Positions 11,825-23,161 of a DNA stretch of 64,000 nucleotides are shown here, one piece after another (the first letter of the stretch is position 1; each line of letters starts with the position of its first letter). Source of the stretch: Cadophora sp. MPI-SDFR-AT-0126 (taxonomy: Eukaryota > Ascomycota > Leotiomycetes > Helotiales > Ploettnerulaceae); contig JAGMVK010000007.1 of NCBI GenBank assembly GCA_020747065.1, forward strand, positions 620,001 through 684,000, in the 5' to 3' direction. The position numbers and the translations under genes were made by a program. Below the pieces are notes generated by a model that was not told the origin of the DNA, ran no database searches, and was given only the letters and a program-made list of their open reading frames with translations.

Positions 11825-14620
11825 CTATTTCTCCCATAGCTCCCACAGCATGATAAAGTCAGGATGGAATCTCGCCTTCTTACACCAAGCCTCCGTCTTC
11901 TTCAGGAACTTCTCAATTGAGCGATAGTATCTCTTACCAGCAATTAGCTCATGACAGAAGCGGCTCACGAACTCGACCTCCAATCTCCCGCCTTTCTTTG
12001 ATGCCTCCAAGCGATCTTCAGCCTCGGACATGATGTCATTGATAATGTTTTCGAAATCCGCCCACAGAACTCCACTCTCATCGTACAAATCCTTTGGGAG
12101 GCTTGCTTTCACGGCTGGCTTCGCGTGCTCGATATCACTCAATGCAGAACCAAGCTTAACGACGGTCGTACCGAGCCTTCGGACCGCGTTCATTTGGTAT
12201 GAGTCATCTTTGAAGGTGTATGCCGTCCAGTTGTAGATCCAGTTGGTGAGGGAGATGCCGTCAAACACGTTCCCATGCAGATAGATTGGAACTCTTTGAG
12301 GATGCCAAAACGTGTGGAAGTAGCTTGCTGGGACCCGATAGTATTGAAGATCATACATTGTTGCAGGTGGAGTATAGGGGCTGTGGGTAATGAAAGTCGT
12401 GGTGTTTTCTGGCTTGTTCAAATCGACACTATTGAATCCACCCTCAGCCTCATCGAAAAGAGCTTGGTAACTCTCCTGCAGCTCCCGATATGTGTTGAAG
12501 TCTCGCGTTTCTCTGTAAAAAATGAATCGCAGGTTTTCCGGTGCCCACTTCGTGGCTGGGATATCTGATGTTCGGCTGGTACTTTCTGTATTTGCGAATC
12601 GTACTCTTTTGGTGGATTTCTTCTCCCCAGTCGAACTTTCCGCTGAGGACTTTACAGAGTCACGCCAGGCTATTGTTGCTCCTGTATCCGAATTGTAATC
12701 GAAAGTAGCATTTGTCGTAGACACGTTCGGGTGCGCATCAATGGAAAAGTCTTCATCAAGGACTTCTTCGATAGAGACCGGGGGCGGAGGCTCTGAACGG
12801 ACATCACTTGCAGACTCGTAGACAGAGACTACTTCGCATGCACTATGGCTTTCGGCATATGAATCCTCCGAAAACGACTCATCGTGGGAACACATCAATG
12901 GCTGCGAAGCTTCTGAGCTAGGGACCGCAGTATGCCATTCTTCGAGTGTCACGGAGCCAGTATGTCGACTGAATTCTTCGTCGAGAACTTCCTCGATTTG
13001 TACTGCATAAGGCGATCTAACTTTATAGCTTGGCTCGAGTGAAATGACAACCGTTTCATCACAACAATGAACGTCTGGTGCATTAGTTGAGCAATACTCC
13101 TCCACGACATCGCTCACATCTTCTAATAAGGAGATCTTTTCTTTTGGCAAAGGTGATGGAATGACAGGCGGGACAGAAGTATGGTGACTGGGACTATGGT
13201 GAGCTCCCCGTATGTCGGTAGAGCCTTTCGACATTGGGCTCATTTGTTTGATGTCTCCTAAGTCTGGCAAGAGATCTAGCGAGTGAATATATTCTGCCAC
13301 TTCAACATCTTCTGAGGTCTCGGGCGTCGGTGAGGTTGAAATGTCGTTCACGAAAGTCGCGTCGATTACAGTCGAAGCATCTGGATCAATGTTCGCGACT
13401 GACCCGTCATCTCCAGAAGTCACAGAAGTTGAAACGCATGGGCAGTCTTCGTCAAAATTCGCTGCTAAACTCGTAGTCTCGATGCATTCAAAGTCAAGAC
13501 TTACCTTCTCGGATAACATCGCTGCGTCCCCGACACTTACCGGTGTCATCAGTGGGATATCGAGTTGGCTATTTTCGTCTTGGCCAGCAGTGTCGCCATC
13601 AATGTGTGACCCAGTTGATGCATGACTATGTTGTTCACAGGCATCGTGATCTTCAGAACGGCCGTCGACAGGCTCGATGTGATCAATACGCGGCTCTGAC
13701 ATGGACGCCAACGATTCAGTGTCCTCTGCGTTGCCTTCAGAACTAGAATGTTCGGAATTGTCCTTCATGGTGGCTATATCGTATTTGTCCGATGGTGATT
13801 CAATACGAAATCCTTCTGGAATAGGAGTCGATTGCCTGATGTCTATGCTATCGCCGTCTGGATCTTGAATCATGTCGGGTGAGCATTCTTCAAGATCAGG
13901 TATATCGTCAAAAACACCCCGATTCCCTAACTCTTCGACGTAATTCTTGATCAGCCTCTTATGGCGTTGTAGTGTATCGCTCCGATATCCTTCGTTGGCT
14001 AGCTCCCGACGAAGTTCCCTCCAAAACATCTGATCATCATTGGTATATGAAGTCCAGACAGATCCTTCCCCAGATGCAGCAGCCATGTTGGCTGTAACCC
14101 AATGCAGTGCCTTCCGAATCCCATGTAGTTGTTCGCCGTGGCTGGCTGACCGAGCCTCGACTCTACCAAGTATCGCCTCCACTCTCCCCATCGAGTCCAA
14201 GGAGCAGAGGTTCAGACTCATCATAATGGCAGATGTATGCGTGGATAATTTGATCCGGATCTCCGCCAAATCCTTTGTTTGTCCGTTCCCAAATTTGATC
14301 TTCTGCCACAATCTCTTCCCCCGCCTCTGCTCCCCAGTCAACGCATTGTATTTGGTTAGAACATTATTCATAGTCTTCAATAATCCTTCACACCCTGCCG
14401 CATGCTCTTCGAGCTCTTGTCGCTTGTCATTGCTGGCTTTGTTGACTTGGGATTCGGGATTCGATATCTCCTTCCGCAGGCGATTCAGGACCTTGTAGAG
14501 ACTTGAGACCTCTCGCGTGAGTTCGTCATGTTCGCCGCATGCCTTCTTTGCACCCTGGTAGGTGTTCCATGCCAGTTGTGCCAGCAGAATGCAATCGCCC
14601 ACAGATGATCCGAAGCTCAT
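11825..14620 (-). CDS. Uncharacterised 931-aa protein with fungal NLR-type N-terminal domain
   Basis: Single-exon gene. The N-terminus (MSFGSSVGD..., residues 1 to about 150) resembles the helical N-terminal domain found on fungal STAND/NLR and ubiquitin-like-domain proteins. It shows a helix with QLAWNTYQGAKKAC, then EVSSLYKVLNRL and a segment ending KLSTHTSAIMMSL. It is clearly paralogous to the protein at 33117-35484 through about residue 235 (FWRELRRELANEG versus FWRSFRKELADEG). Residues about 240-690 are acidic, Ser-rich and probably disordered, and contain two copies of an IEEVLDE-[ED]-FS motif. Residues about 700-931 form a conserved-looking folded region rich in Tyr and Trp that I do not recognise. 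No NACHT or NB-ARC motif is visible. A role in self/non-self signalling is inference only. Confidence 0.75.
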   Translation of the reverse strand: MSFGSSVGDCILLAQLAWNTYQGAKKACGEHDELTREVSSLYKVLNRLRKEISNPESQVNKASNDKRQELEEHAAGCEGLLKTMNNVLTKYNALTGEQRRGKRLWQKIKFGNGQTKDLAEIRIKLSTHTSAIMMSLNLCSLDSMGRVEAILGRVEARSASHGEQLHGIRKALHWVTANMAAASGEGSVWTSYTNDDQMFWRELRRELANEGYRSDTLQRHKRLIKNYVEELGNRGVFDDIPDLEECSPDMIQDPDGDSIDIRQSTPIPEGFRIESPSDKYDIATMKDNSEHSSSEGNAEDTESLASMSEPRIDHIEPVDGRSEDHDACEQHSHASTGSHIDGDTAGQDENSQLDIPLMTPVSVGDAAMLSEKVSLDFECIETTSLAANFDEDCPCVSTSVTSGDDGSVANIDPDASTVIDATFVNDISTSPTPETSEDVEVAEYIHSLDLLPDLGDIKQMSPMSKGSTDIRGAHHSPSHHTSVPPVIPSPLPKEKISLLEDVSDVVEEYCSTNAPDVHCCDETVVISLEPSYKVRSPYAVQIEEVLDEEFSRHTGSVTLEEWHTAVPSSEASQPLMCSHDESFSEDSYAESHSACEVVSVYESASDVRSEPPPPVSIEEVLDEDFSIDAHPNVSTTNATFDYNSDTGATIAWRDSVKSSAESSTGEKKSTKRVRFANTESTSRTSDIPATKWAPENLRFIFYRETRDFNTYRELQESYQALFDEAEGGFNSVDLNKPENTTTFITHSPYTPPATMYDLQYYRVPASYFHTFWHPQRVPIYLHGNVFDGISLTNWIYNWTAYTFKDDSYQMNAVRRLGTTVVKLGSALSDIEHAKPAVKASLPKDLYDESGVLWADFENIINDIMSEAEDRLEASKKGGRLEVEFVSRFCHELIAGKRYYRSIEKFLKKTEAWCKKARFHPDFIMLWELWEK

Positions 14621-15247
14621 CCTCGATCATCGTCCGCAAGGCTGCGGGGCCCGATAGCTAATTTGTGAAGTCCGAATGCTGTGCGCCGACTGCTAGAGCT
14701 ACGAGCGCGTGGACGAATGGTTGGACCTCTGTAGGGCCATGGTCATCATACCACTACCTGAGAAAAAGGGGACCAAGATAAAGATTGATGTTACGAACAT
14801 CTTTCCCCGACCTTGACATCGTAACGTCCGCTGGGAAAGGCGCATCTCACCGAGTTGCCCGCCCAGCTGCATCGTGGCGGGACATATTTGATAGAGATTG
14901 GACGTGGTCGACAGGAGCACGAGCTGAAGGGTGGGCAGATGTTCGTGATGATTGGAAGACGAAAGAAGAGATGCACCTGACTTACCGTACCCTCATGGCT
15001 GTGTGGCATCATGCATGAGTTATTGCGTGTGTGGGAGTGGACATGCTGTGAGTGACGAGATCAATTGGGGGTCATAAATGAAGGGACTGCGCTAGGGTGG
15101 TTTGGGACTAGCTCGAAGTTGCACGAAGTGCAACTCCATAGCCTCAGACTTTCTTCAAGCTCGATACAATGTGCTCCAGAAAAGAAATTCAAAGAGGCTA
15201 TTTATCACGTCTTGCTAATAGATCTTCCGATAAGTTACTCTCGTGTC
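14621..15247. other. Intergenic region
   Basis: No gene supported. Overlapping open frames on both strands between 14699 and 15018 look like chance frames in GC-balanced DNA. Confidence 0.45.
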
Positions 15248-16811
15248 CTAAACCACCAAGCTAGGCCCCTTTGAGAACACATTATTCGGATCATAGCTCT
15301 TCTTCAACTCCGCTAGCCTTGGGAAGTTTACGCCAAAGACAGTCTGGCCAGTGGCTCCCAAACTGTCATAATTGCCATATTCTCCAACACTGGTCTTGGT
15401 AGTGGAGTCTGTTCCTTCGGCGATCTTCTTCTCAAGCTCATTTCTCGTCTTTGTTGACATCGTCCTCGTCCATTCTCTACAGACCGTGTCGTTCTCAGGC
15501 TTGGTCCATCCAGGTCCGAAAGCAATATTTCCATAGGCCCCTCGATTCGCAAAAGAAGTTGCAGTTTGGGCGACTTCCAAAATTTTCTTAAAGGGGACGA
15601 ATTCCCACAAAACCATTGTCGCCCCGGCATCTGGGTTTTTGGTGATGAACTCGAGCCAGTCGTCGAAGATGCCGTCCGCGAACTTCGTGTCCAACGGTGC
15701 AAGGAACGCTGAGCCTTTCATGGTCCTACGCAGTCCGTGAAACATGGCTTCATTCAGCATTTGATTGACTCCAGTGTACGGTATTGCGCTCGTCTGGTCG
15801 ACAAGTGGATTCAGAGCGAATATTTCTTTGAAGTATGATTTTCCCTGCTCCTCAGTGCCGTTGTAGAAAACGATGACCATTACAACCTAGCCGAAACGTG
15901 GTCAGTCAAAGATCTTGAAATCTCCACAGGAAAACGATTACCGGTTGGAAAGCTGGAGGTGGTGCTCCAAATCCGAGGAGGATAACAGACTTTCCACTCT
16001 GGTCAAGAATCACCTCGTTGGCGATCTTAATCAATGGGTCGAGCTGCTCTCTTGGAAACACCAACATTCCAGCCCAAACAGGTCCTTTCTGATCATGACC
16101 TTGGTATACAAACTTGGTGAAGACCCCAAATCCAATCCCAGCTCCCCTCGCAGCCCAGAACAAATCCGGGTTATTCGTCTCTGAAGCCGTGACAATACTT
16201 CCATCAGCAAGCACAGCCTCAACCTCCAACAAATTGTCAATCACCATTCCATGCTCAGGGGTGAGATATCCGTAACCCCCACCAAGCGTTAGTCCGCCGA
16301 CACCAGTATGGTTTACCGTTCCTCCTACAGCCGCAAGACCGAACTTGGCAGCTTCGTTGTCAACATCAGCCCACAGCGCACCGCCTTCAACAGTGATGGT
16401 TTTAGTTTTCTCGTTCACTGTTACATCCCGCATCTTCGATAGATCAATGCAGAGACCGCCATCCGTGGACGAAGCACCACTCGTGCCGTGTCCACCGCCC
16501 ACAACGGCTAGCTCAAGCCCTTGAGATACGCTGAATAGGACAGCCTTGGAAACTTCTTCCGGTGTGGTGGGGAAGACTACGATACCCTAAAATGAATTTT
16601 AATATTGGGATTCCTGTCACAACATTTGGTCCGCTGGGGTTTGAGAGATACTTACAGCAGGCTTCTCCGCCGCAGCGGACCATCTCTTGATGCTCTTCTC
16701 ATAGTTCTCTGACTCCTTGGTCACAACATCCGCCTTTCCAGAAAGCGTCCCCTTGAACTGCTGTACTGCCGCAATGTCGATAGCCATGATTTCAGGTTTC
16801 AAGTTTATCAT
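15248..16811 (-). CDS. FAD-linked oxidoreductase (BBE/6-hydroxynicotine oxidase type)
   Basis: Flavoenzyme oxidising a small secondary metabolite or sugar. Exons are 16656-16811, 15942-16586 and 15248-15886 (479 aa). The FAD_binding_4 fold begins with GIVVFPTTPEEV and has GGGHGTSG (residues 82-89), where the His is the expected covalent flavin ligand. The second region reads NHTGVGGLTLGGGYGYLT. It lacks the cysteine that makes bicovalent attachment in plant-type BBE enzymes, so a single His-linked FAD is expected. The C-terminal berberine-bridge domain ends with YDPNNVFSKGP. No signal peptide is visible, so the enzyme may be cytosolic. A second in-frame Met at 16787 is an equally plausible start. 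No biosynthetic core gene is nearby. Confidence 0.87.
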
Positions 16812-18198
16812 CTACCTGTTCTTTCAAAAGCAAAAATTCACACAATCGGACAATCGATTTCAGAACTCGGAACTCATAGGTCTTTGTTTATATATGTAAG
16901 AACTGAGCAAGCTTACGCACGTGACCATTTCCCGCCTTCCACGAACAAATCATATATCCGCCAACGTGCATACCTACACGTAATTAAGGATACAAGGTAA
17001 GAGCTAGCGAGGTTCTAGGCTTGCTTTCCTTTGCTGTAAAACTTGAAGGGCGTAGCTGTCAGATCGAGCGCTAGCGGGTTAGGTAAGCCACATGAACCGA
17101 ATGCCTGACACAGCTCCACATCAGGCCATTTCTTGGGTTCGCGAATCCTGCTATTGCAGCTTTATGCGGGACAGTCGATCAAGTCCCAGATCCTTCATTG
17201 GCCTTTGTTGAACGACGGCTCACGTCAACTTCTCCACTCCAATATCAATTCATCTACTGACCAATGACCTCTCTCGCTCACTGTCACCCTAGCTCCTAGC
17301 TCCTGTCAAATACATACCCGGCGCCATCGTTGAACAGACGAGTGAGTACGAAAGGAAAGCTTCTTGTGGAAGCGATATACGATGACCGAGACCTTTCAGA
17401 CTAGTAAATGTCAGATATGATGTCACAGATGAGAGACCTAAAACGGCGAAGTTGCTGATTTCCAATGCCGTAAGCCAGTGAGGATAGTAGATGGCATCAG
17501 CTATCAATGTCTCATCATGTGAAGCTTGAAGTCCGATTGATTCCAACGGACTGATGGATTGAGAGCATTCTCGTATTTGAGTTCTACTCATACGATCTTT
17601 CTGTGAGATTCGTTGAATTTTTGGTCTGTAATGAACAACGGCATATCTATCAATGATCCTTCGAGAGCGCGTAGATTCAAACAGGGTGAAGTCCATCCAT
17701 GCATGAAGAAGAGCCCACCGTGACACTTCGATTTTAAGTATGTCAAACTTTCTACGGAGATCGATTTTCCCAAATTCTTGTTCAACTCATGTTCCATTGC
17801 TTGATGCGAACGATTCAGTTCCCTCACACCAGAAATTTTCCTCGCAATGTCGCCCTGTCCCTGCTATGAAGAACGTCTCTGTTTATCACAAGTTAAAGTT
17901 GGTCGAGGCTGAAAATCTTGAGATTTCTAGGTAGAACACCACGTGCTGCTAACGTGACAACAATTCAACCGCAATGGCTCAACGGGGCGGGGCGGCTGCC
18001 AGCCTTACGGACATTCCATGGTCACAACTTCTTCAAACCAGCACAATGATTCTTCTGCGCTCTTAAATTGATCGACAGGTGCGGGTCTATAGAGTTCTTC
18101 GCCGCGCTCCGTCCTGTCCCCATGTTGAGGTCAAGCCCGATAACGACCAATGCTCATTCCCACATGACTTCGTCTGATGACGACCCCCTCTCAAAAGG
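16812..18198. other. Intergenic region between divergent oxidoreductase and HET genes
   Basis: About 1.4 kb without a supported gene. CACGTG hexamers occur at 16918-16923 and 17940-17945. A minus-strand open frame (17289-17726) has no recognisable motif. Confidence 0.45.
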
Positions 18199-20324
18199 AT
18201 GCGACTCCTAGAATACAGCAATGACAAGTTTAAGCTGACGAAGGACCTGGTTCGCGACATACCCGCGTATGCCATACTGTCTCACACGTGGGCTCAAGAT
18301 GCCGACGAGGTTACCTTCAAAGACTTGGTCGACAACACTAGCCAAGACAAGGCTGGCTATGAGAAGATTAGGTTCTGCGCGGCACAGACAAGACGGGATG
18401 GCCTACGATACTTCTGGGTCGATACTTGCTGCATCGACAAATCAAACAACAACGAGCTTTCCGAGGCAATCAATTCCATGTTTCGCTGGTACCAGAATGC
18501 GGCTCGATGCTACGTATACTTATCGGATGTCTTGGCCTCTGAATGCGAAGAGTACGGCCAGCAATCTGAGCTCGTATGGCAGTCGGCTTTTCGTGCGAGT
18601 AGATGGTTTACTCGAGGCTGGACGCTCCAAGAGCTTCTAGCGCCAGTATCGGTTGAATTCTTCACGAAGGATGGCCGGAGGCTCGGCGACAAAAGGTCTC
18701 TCGAGCAGCTGGTCCACGAAATAACGGGGATTGCTTTAACGGCACTCCGGGGGAGTGTCACGCTTCCCGAGTTTGACGTTGAAGAACGGTTCAAGTGGGC
18801 AGAGACACGGCAGACCACCCGCGAGGAAGACTGGGTATACTGTCTCCTAGGAATTTTTGGTGTTTTTATGCCACTCCTGTACGGCGAGGGAAAGGAAAAT
18901 GCAGTCCGTCGACTCAAAAAGGAGATCACTGACGCTATGAACTGCCACTTTAGGTCTAAAGGCCAAGAAGATATGTCATCCGCTCTATCGCTCCAGCCTC
19001 CAACATCAACGCTTCTATGGAGTGATGCGACCGAGATTTCTCCGCTGGTATCATCTATCATAGATGTCTCGGCATTTGGTATCCGGCTCTCCAAATATCT
19101 GCGGGACTATGGGTCCGTAGTGGTCGGGGCTGAAAAGCGATTGAGCGGACTTGACAAGGACATTAGCTTCACCTCCGGCATCCTTTCGGAGCTGGGCACA
19201 CTTCTCAACGACGCTCGCGTTCAGACTTTGGTTTCAGAGCGGAGCATCGAGCTGGCCCGAGATGCGGTAGCTGAGTGTGACGGCATCTTCCAGGCTATAG
19301 AGGATGTCATTGCCAACATCCGCAAAAACGGGCTCGGCAAGCTCAGGATGTACTTTAGAGAGACAAAAATCGAGCTATTGCGGTCAAACCTTGGTCGTAT
19401 GAAAGGGAACCTGACTTTACTTATGGGGGTCATCAATCAAGCTACACAAATTTTACTTGAGTGGGTATTTTCTTTGCGGTTACAGAGAGTATATATGTAT
19501 GGCTAATACGCTCTAGGCGACCTAATGAAACTACGTTAGCAGTTCACCGGCAGAAAATCCGAGATCTCATGATAGAAAAAGAAGCGTATACTCAACGATA
19601 CCTTGCTGAGAAGCACAAATACGACGCCCTGCTAGCTAAGGTCAACTCCACATCAACTCTGGGAAGCATATCTACGACAATTAGTGGCACCATAGTGCCC
19701 GAATCAAGCACCGCTTATGTCCGGGCCGAGGAACATGTTTCTTCAATTCAAGTTGAAGCCTTGACTGACAAGATAACTCCATGTTTATTAGCCCCTAGTC
19801 ACCATGTAGCCAGTTCCGATGGCTGGGAACCTTCCCATAATAAACCTCTCGACAGTAGTCATGCAGCCTATCTTCAGCAAGATGTGCAAGCTAGACCGAG
19901 CGCGGCGGAGACCACCACAATTATTCCACAGGAGCATCTATCCCAAATCAATGAATCGATAATCAAAAGTTCCCAGCCCAAGCACAGCAGCCGCAACAAA
20001 GCCCTCAAGGTCGGCAGGAAAGTTGCCAAGGGAACGGGTTACGTTGTAGCGGGAACGTTTGCTGTGGCTTTTTTCCCCTTTACAATTGTTGGGCTTGTCA
20101 TTTACCGGCGAAAACTGAGACACCAGCAGCAAGTTCAAGCGCCAGACTACGACTACGATTGGGACAGCCAGCCACCTTTTGCATCTCCAGGGCAGTGGAA
20201 GTACTCATCAGCTGCGATTCGCGCCGAACTACCTGCGCGGCACGAACTCGGTGGAGACGTGGCGGGCGATCTTGCCAGTGTCTTAACTCGGAGATCGCCT
20301 GGACATGGTCGCACGGAGGACTAG
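18199..20324 (+). CDS. HET-domain protein with helical domain and C-terminal membrane segment
   Basis: Exons are 18199-19460 and 19517-20324 (689 aa); the 56-nt intron has a GCTAATAC branch site. The HET (heterokaryon incompatibility) domain occupies about residues 23-165: AILSHTW, then YEKI, FWVDTCCIDK and MFRWYQNAARCYVYLSDV, followed by SRWFTRGWTLQELLAP and the DWVYCLLGIFGV/YGEG block. Residues about 275-440 form a helical region (ISPLVSSIIDVSAFGIRLSKYL, later LLRSNLGRMKGNLTLLMGVI). This resembles the HeLo-like/PigL_N-type N-terminal domains of fungal NLR proteins, but here it sits after the HET domain. A coiled-coil-like stretch (RQKIRDLMIEKEAY) follows. One hydrophobic segment near residues 596-618 is flanked by basic residues and suggests membrane anchoring. 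A role in cell death during non-self fusion is family knowledge; this protein's own role is untested. Confidence 0.85.
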
Positions 20325-21820
20325 TCGTCCAACTCAAAGGGAATGAATTCCAGTTGACTGAATGCATTATATATATACATGTCCGACATCTAATGATATG
20401 ATTTAGCGGAATTAAACCCCTTGAATCTCGCCCTTCAAACTTCCCTTCGCGGACAAAGCAAATTGAAAAGCACTCACAATCAGTCAGCAAGGGAACTAGG
20501 TCATCGTAATGTCTAATGCTACGCCTGATTCCGCGCAGTTCTTTTTAATACTCATTTAACTGTTTCCAGAGCTTCAAAGTCCACAATACAGGCTCTCTCA
20601 GGCACTCTACCTACATCATCAGACCAAAAGTTACAAGTGATGTTCATGAGGGCACTTGACACCGCAAGTGTCGTCGCACTGTAGTTTTTCTGACTGCAAG
20701 TCAAAATCTTGTAAATAAATACCCCAAGAAATGGCAAATAAAATAGAATTGTATATTCTTACGTAGTAGAGATATTAGGCCCTTGAGCTAAAAAATTCAC
20801 TCAGGCATGCCGGGTTTTTCGCCACACCGGGATGGGCAATATAGCAATATAGCTTTCTTACTACAACTCGCTAGCTTATTCACGAAGCAATCAATCCCTT
20901 AGTGAAACGGCGGATCACTGAAGACATGTAAAGAATAGCGTTGCTGAAATATCATGAATTCTGTATGGAGTAATGAATTCATTTTGGGGGCTAAAGAAGC
21001 GGGGTCGGCGTGCCCCGACTCCAGGTTCTCGCTTGCCGACGTCCCGAATTCCTCTTTCCCTGACAACATCCACCACAGCACGGCTCATATTGCTTTCACC
21101 AGAAACCTAACAGATGCCCAGCTGATTGGCTTCTTTAGAATTTTGTCCTTTATGTCAAAACCCTTGCGGCGTCCATGCTTTTGCATCAAGTCTGACACTG
21201 ATCAAAGAACGTATCGTGAGTTCTCAGCTGCTGTGATACTTGGTATCTCTCATTGGGATATAGCGCATCCCCACACATCCCAAAACGGAAGAAAGTGATC
21301 CTTGCCTGCAGATGCGGACGCTAAGCGAGTTTCGTCAACATTTACAAAGCTAGCATCGAACGCCAACCAGGCTTAGCCTTATCAAATCAGAGCCAATGCT
21401 TAATCCATTCACGCATTTCTTTCCGTCCATTCAACAACACTGTTAATATGTGGTGGCAAAGCTGAACTGGCTCTAATTATCCTTGGGCCCCGATGTTGGG
21501 TCGGATTGCACAGGGTCGCAGCCGTTCGTGGTGACAAGCAACGAGTAGACATGGACCACTAGCATTCATGATTTCGATTCCTCAAGAGCGTTTGCGAGTA
21601 AGGATCCAGTCTAGATGTTTTGATACTTCTACTATACAGATCTAAGGGTTTTATATTATTCAGAATCATGAGACCAACCCTGCCTCAGGCATTTGTTACA
21701 TTTCTTCGTGACGAAGTCTCTCTGGAGCTGTGCTGGTGCCAAGACACTTAAACACTGCACAACATATCCAAGAGGAACAAATCTACAAACGTTCTTATAC
21801 AAGCCGAGCGCTAGATTCCA
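20325..21820. other. Intergenic region
   Basis: About 1.5 kb without a supported gene. AT-rich patches lie around 20720-20860. A + strand open frame at 20954-21298 shows no family motif. Confidence 0.45.
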
Positions 21821-23161
21821 TCACATGGCACAAATATCCTACAAGCACTGTCAGCATCTGCTACTCACATCAGTCATAGGATTCAACATACCTTCCTCCT
21901 CCTCTTGAAATCCTCATAAAAACCCACCCAAATTTCTCTCTCCTTACAATCCTCCTCCCATCCCACGCCGCCGCTACATGCCGGTCTGAATTTCTCAATC
22001 TGCTCTTCACTCGCCAACCACGGCTTCGGCAACGGACTATCCGAAAAATGCACCACCCTCGCTTCACTCACCACCTTCTCCACATCCCACCCCAATCCCT
22101 TCCCCTTCCCCTCTCCAGCACTCAACCACCCCCCATGCTCTTTCGCTCTCAACTCCCCCGTCAACAACGCAAACTTCTCATGCGGCAAAACCCTACACGT
22201 GCGCCCATACAGCTTATTCATAATCTCCATATCATAGTACCCCACCCTGGCGCTCTCCATGGCTTTCTGCACGCGCCAGAATTTGCGGTCGGAAGGCTCG
22301 ATGAGCATGAAGTGCGAGCTGAGGAAGGGGTACGGCAGCCACCAGGCGCGGGGCATGATTGCGGGGGCGGAGGGGAGCAGGAAGAGGGAGTCGAGGGGTT
22401 GGAGGATGGTGGCGTCGGAGTCGAGGACGAGGAGTCGGTCGTATTGGGTTTGGGAGAAGGCGAGGAGTTTGGTGTAGCTGTCTGCCCAGTTGGGTCCGGA
22501 ATCTATTTCGTGTATCGAGTCAATACAATACGTTTGATCCACGTGTTGAGTCGTGGAATGACGGAGAAAGGAAAAAAAGGAAAAGGGACGAGAGAAATAT
22601 CTTACAAGCCGCCATATTCTCATGCTGAACCCTAATCGCCTTCAACGTAACATTAAACTCATCCCTCGCCTTCACCAACAACCTACTCTCAACCGTCCCA
22701 AGCGACACATCAAGCGAATACTTATTCGGATACAACAGCAATCTATCAGCCTTACTCCCCATCCGATGCAGCGTCTCGAAGATCATCACCGCGTTACACA
22801 GGTACTCGACATTAGTCGCGTACTGCGTGTATGCGAATTTCGACCAGTCGACGTCGACGCCTGACTGGGCTGAGGGGATGGTCACGGGATCCGTGTAGTA
22901 GCATGAAGGCCCGGTGAGGCGTGCCCAGATGTGGTGGGCTTGGAGCGATTGCCGGAGGTAGAAAAGCGCTACGAGTGAGAGCAGAACTGCAAACACGGTA
23001 CGCGCCGGCTTCGAGGTGAGAATTTGACGGGTTGTGGGGCGGGGTTGGTGGTATTTTTTGTAGTCGTCGTCGGCGCGGGGATCGAAGTTTGGGAGGAAGG
23101 GCGAGTCTTGGAGGAAATCGGGGAGGTCCAGTAATGGTGGTTGAGAGATTCTTCGTTTCAT
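21821..23161 (-). CDS. Glycosyltransferase family 8 (glucose N-acetyltransferase 1-like)
   Basis: Type II Golgi membrane glycosyltransferase, similar to fungal GNT1 that adds GlcNAc to glycans. Exons are 22606-23161, 21892-22502 and 21821-21838 (394 aa). The start is the Met before KRRISQPP. A transmembrane anchor lies at about residues 53-69 (TVFAVLLSLVALFYL), then a lumenal stem. The GT8 domain shows YATNVEYLCNAVMIFETL, KLLAFSQTQYDRLLVLDSDATIL with the D-x-D metal/nucleotide-sugar site, and AIMPRAWWLP. The final 18-nt exon replaces a frame that would end at VC-stop and gives the ending RRRK-DIC, close to the family's usual C-terminus. Long open frames on the opposite strand are shadows of its GC-rich codons. 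Confidence 0.87.

Noticed and set aside
17289..17726. Minus-strand frame of 145 codons
   Set aside because: No recognisable motif and irregular codon use; it lies in the divergent region before the HET gene.
18510..19094. Long minus-strand frame opposite the HET gene
   Set aside because: It lies wholly inside the well-supported HET exon and is Ser/Arg-rich noise.
22048..22635. Long + strand frame opposite the GT8 gene
   Set aside because: It is a shadow of GC-rich codons on the minus strand and has low-complexity Arg/Gly content without any motif.
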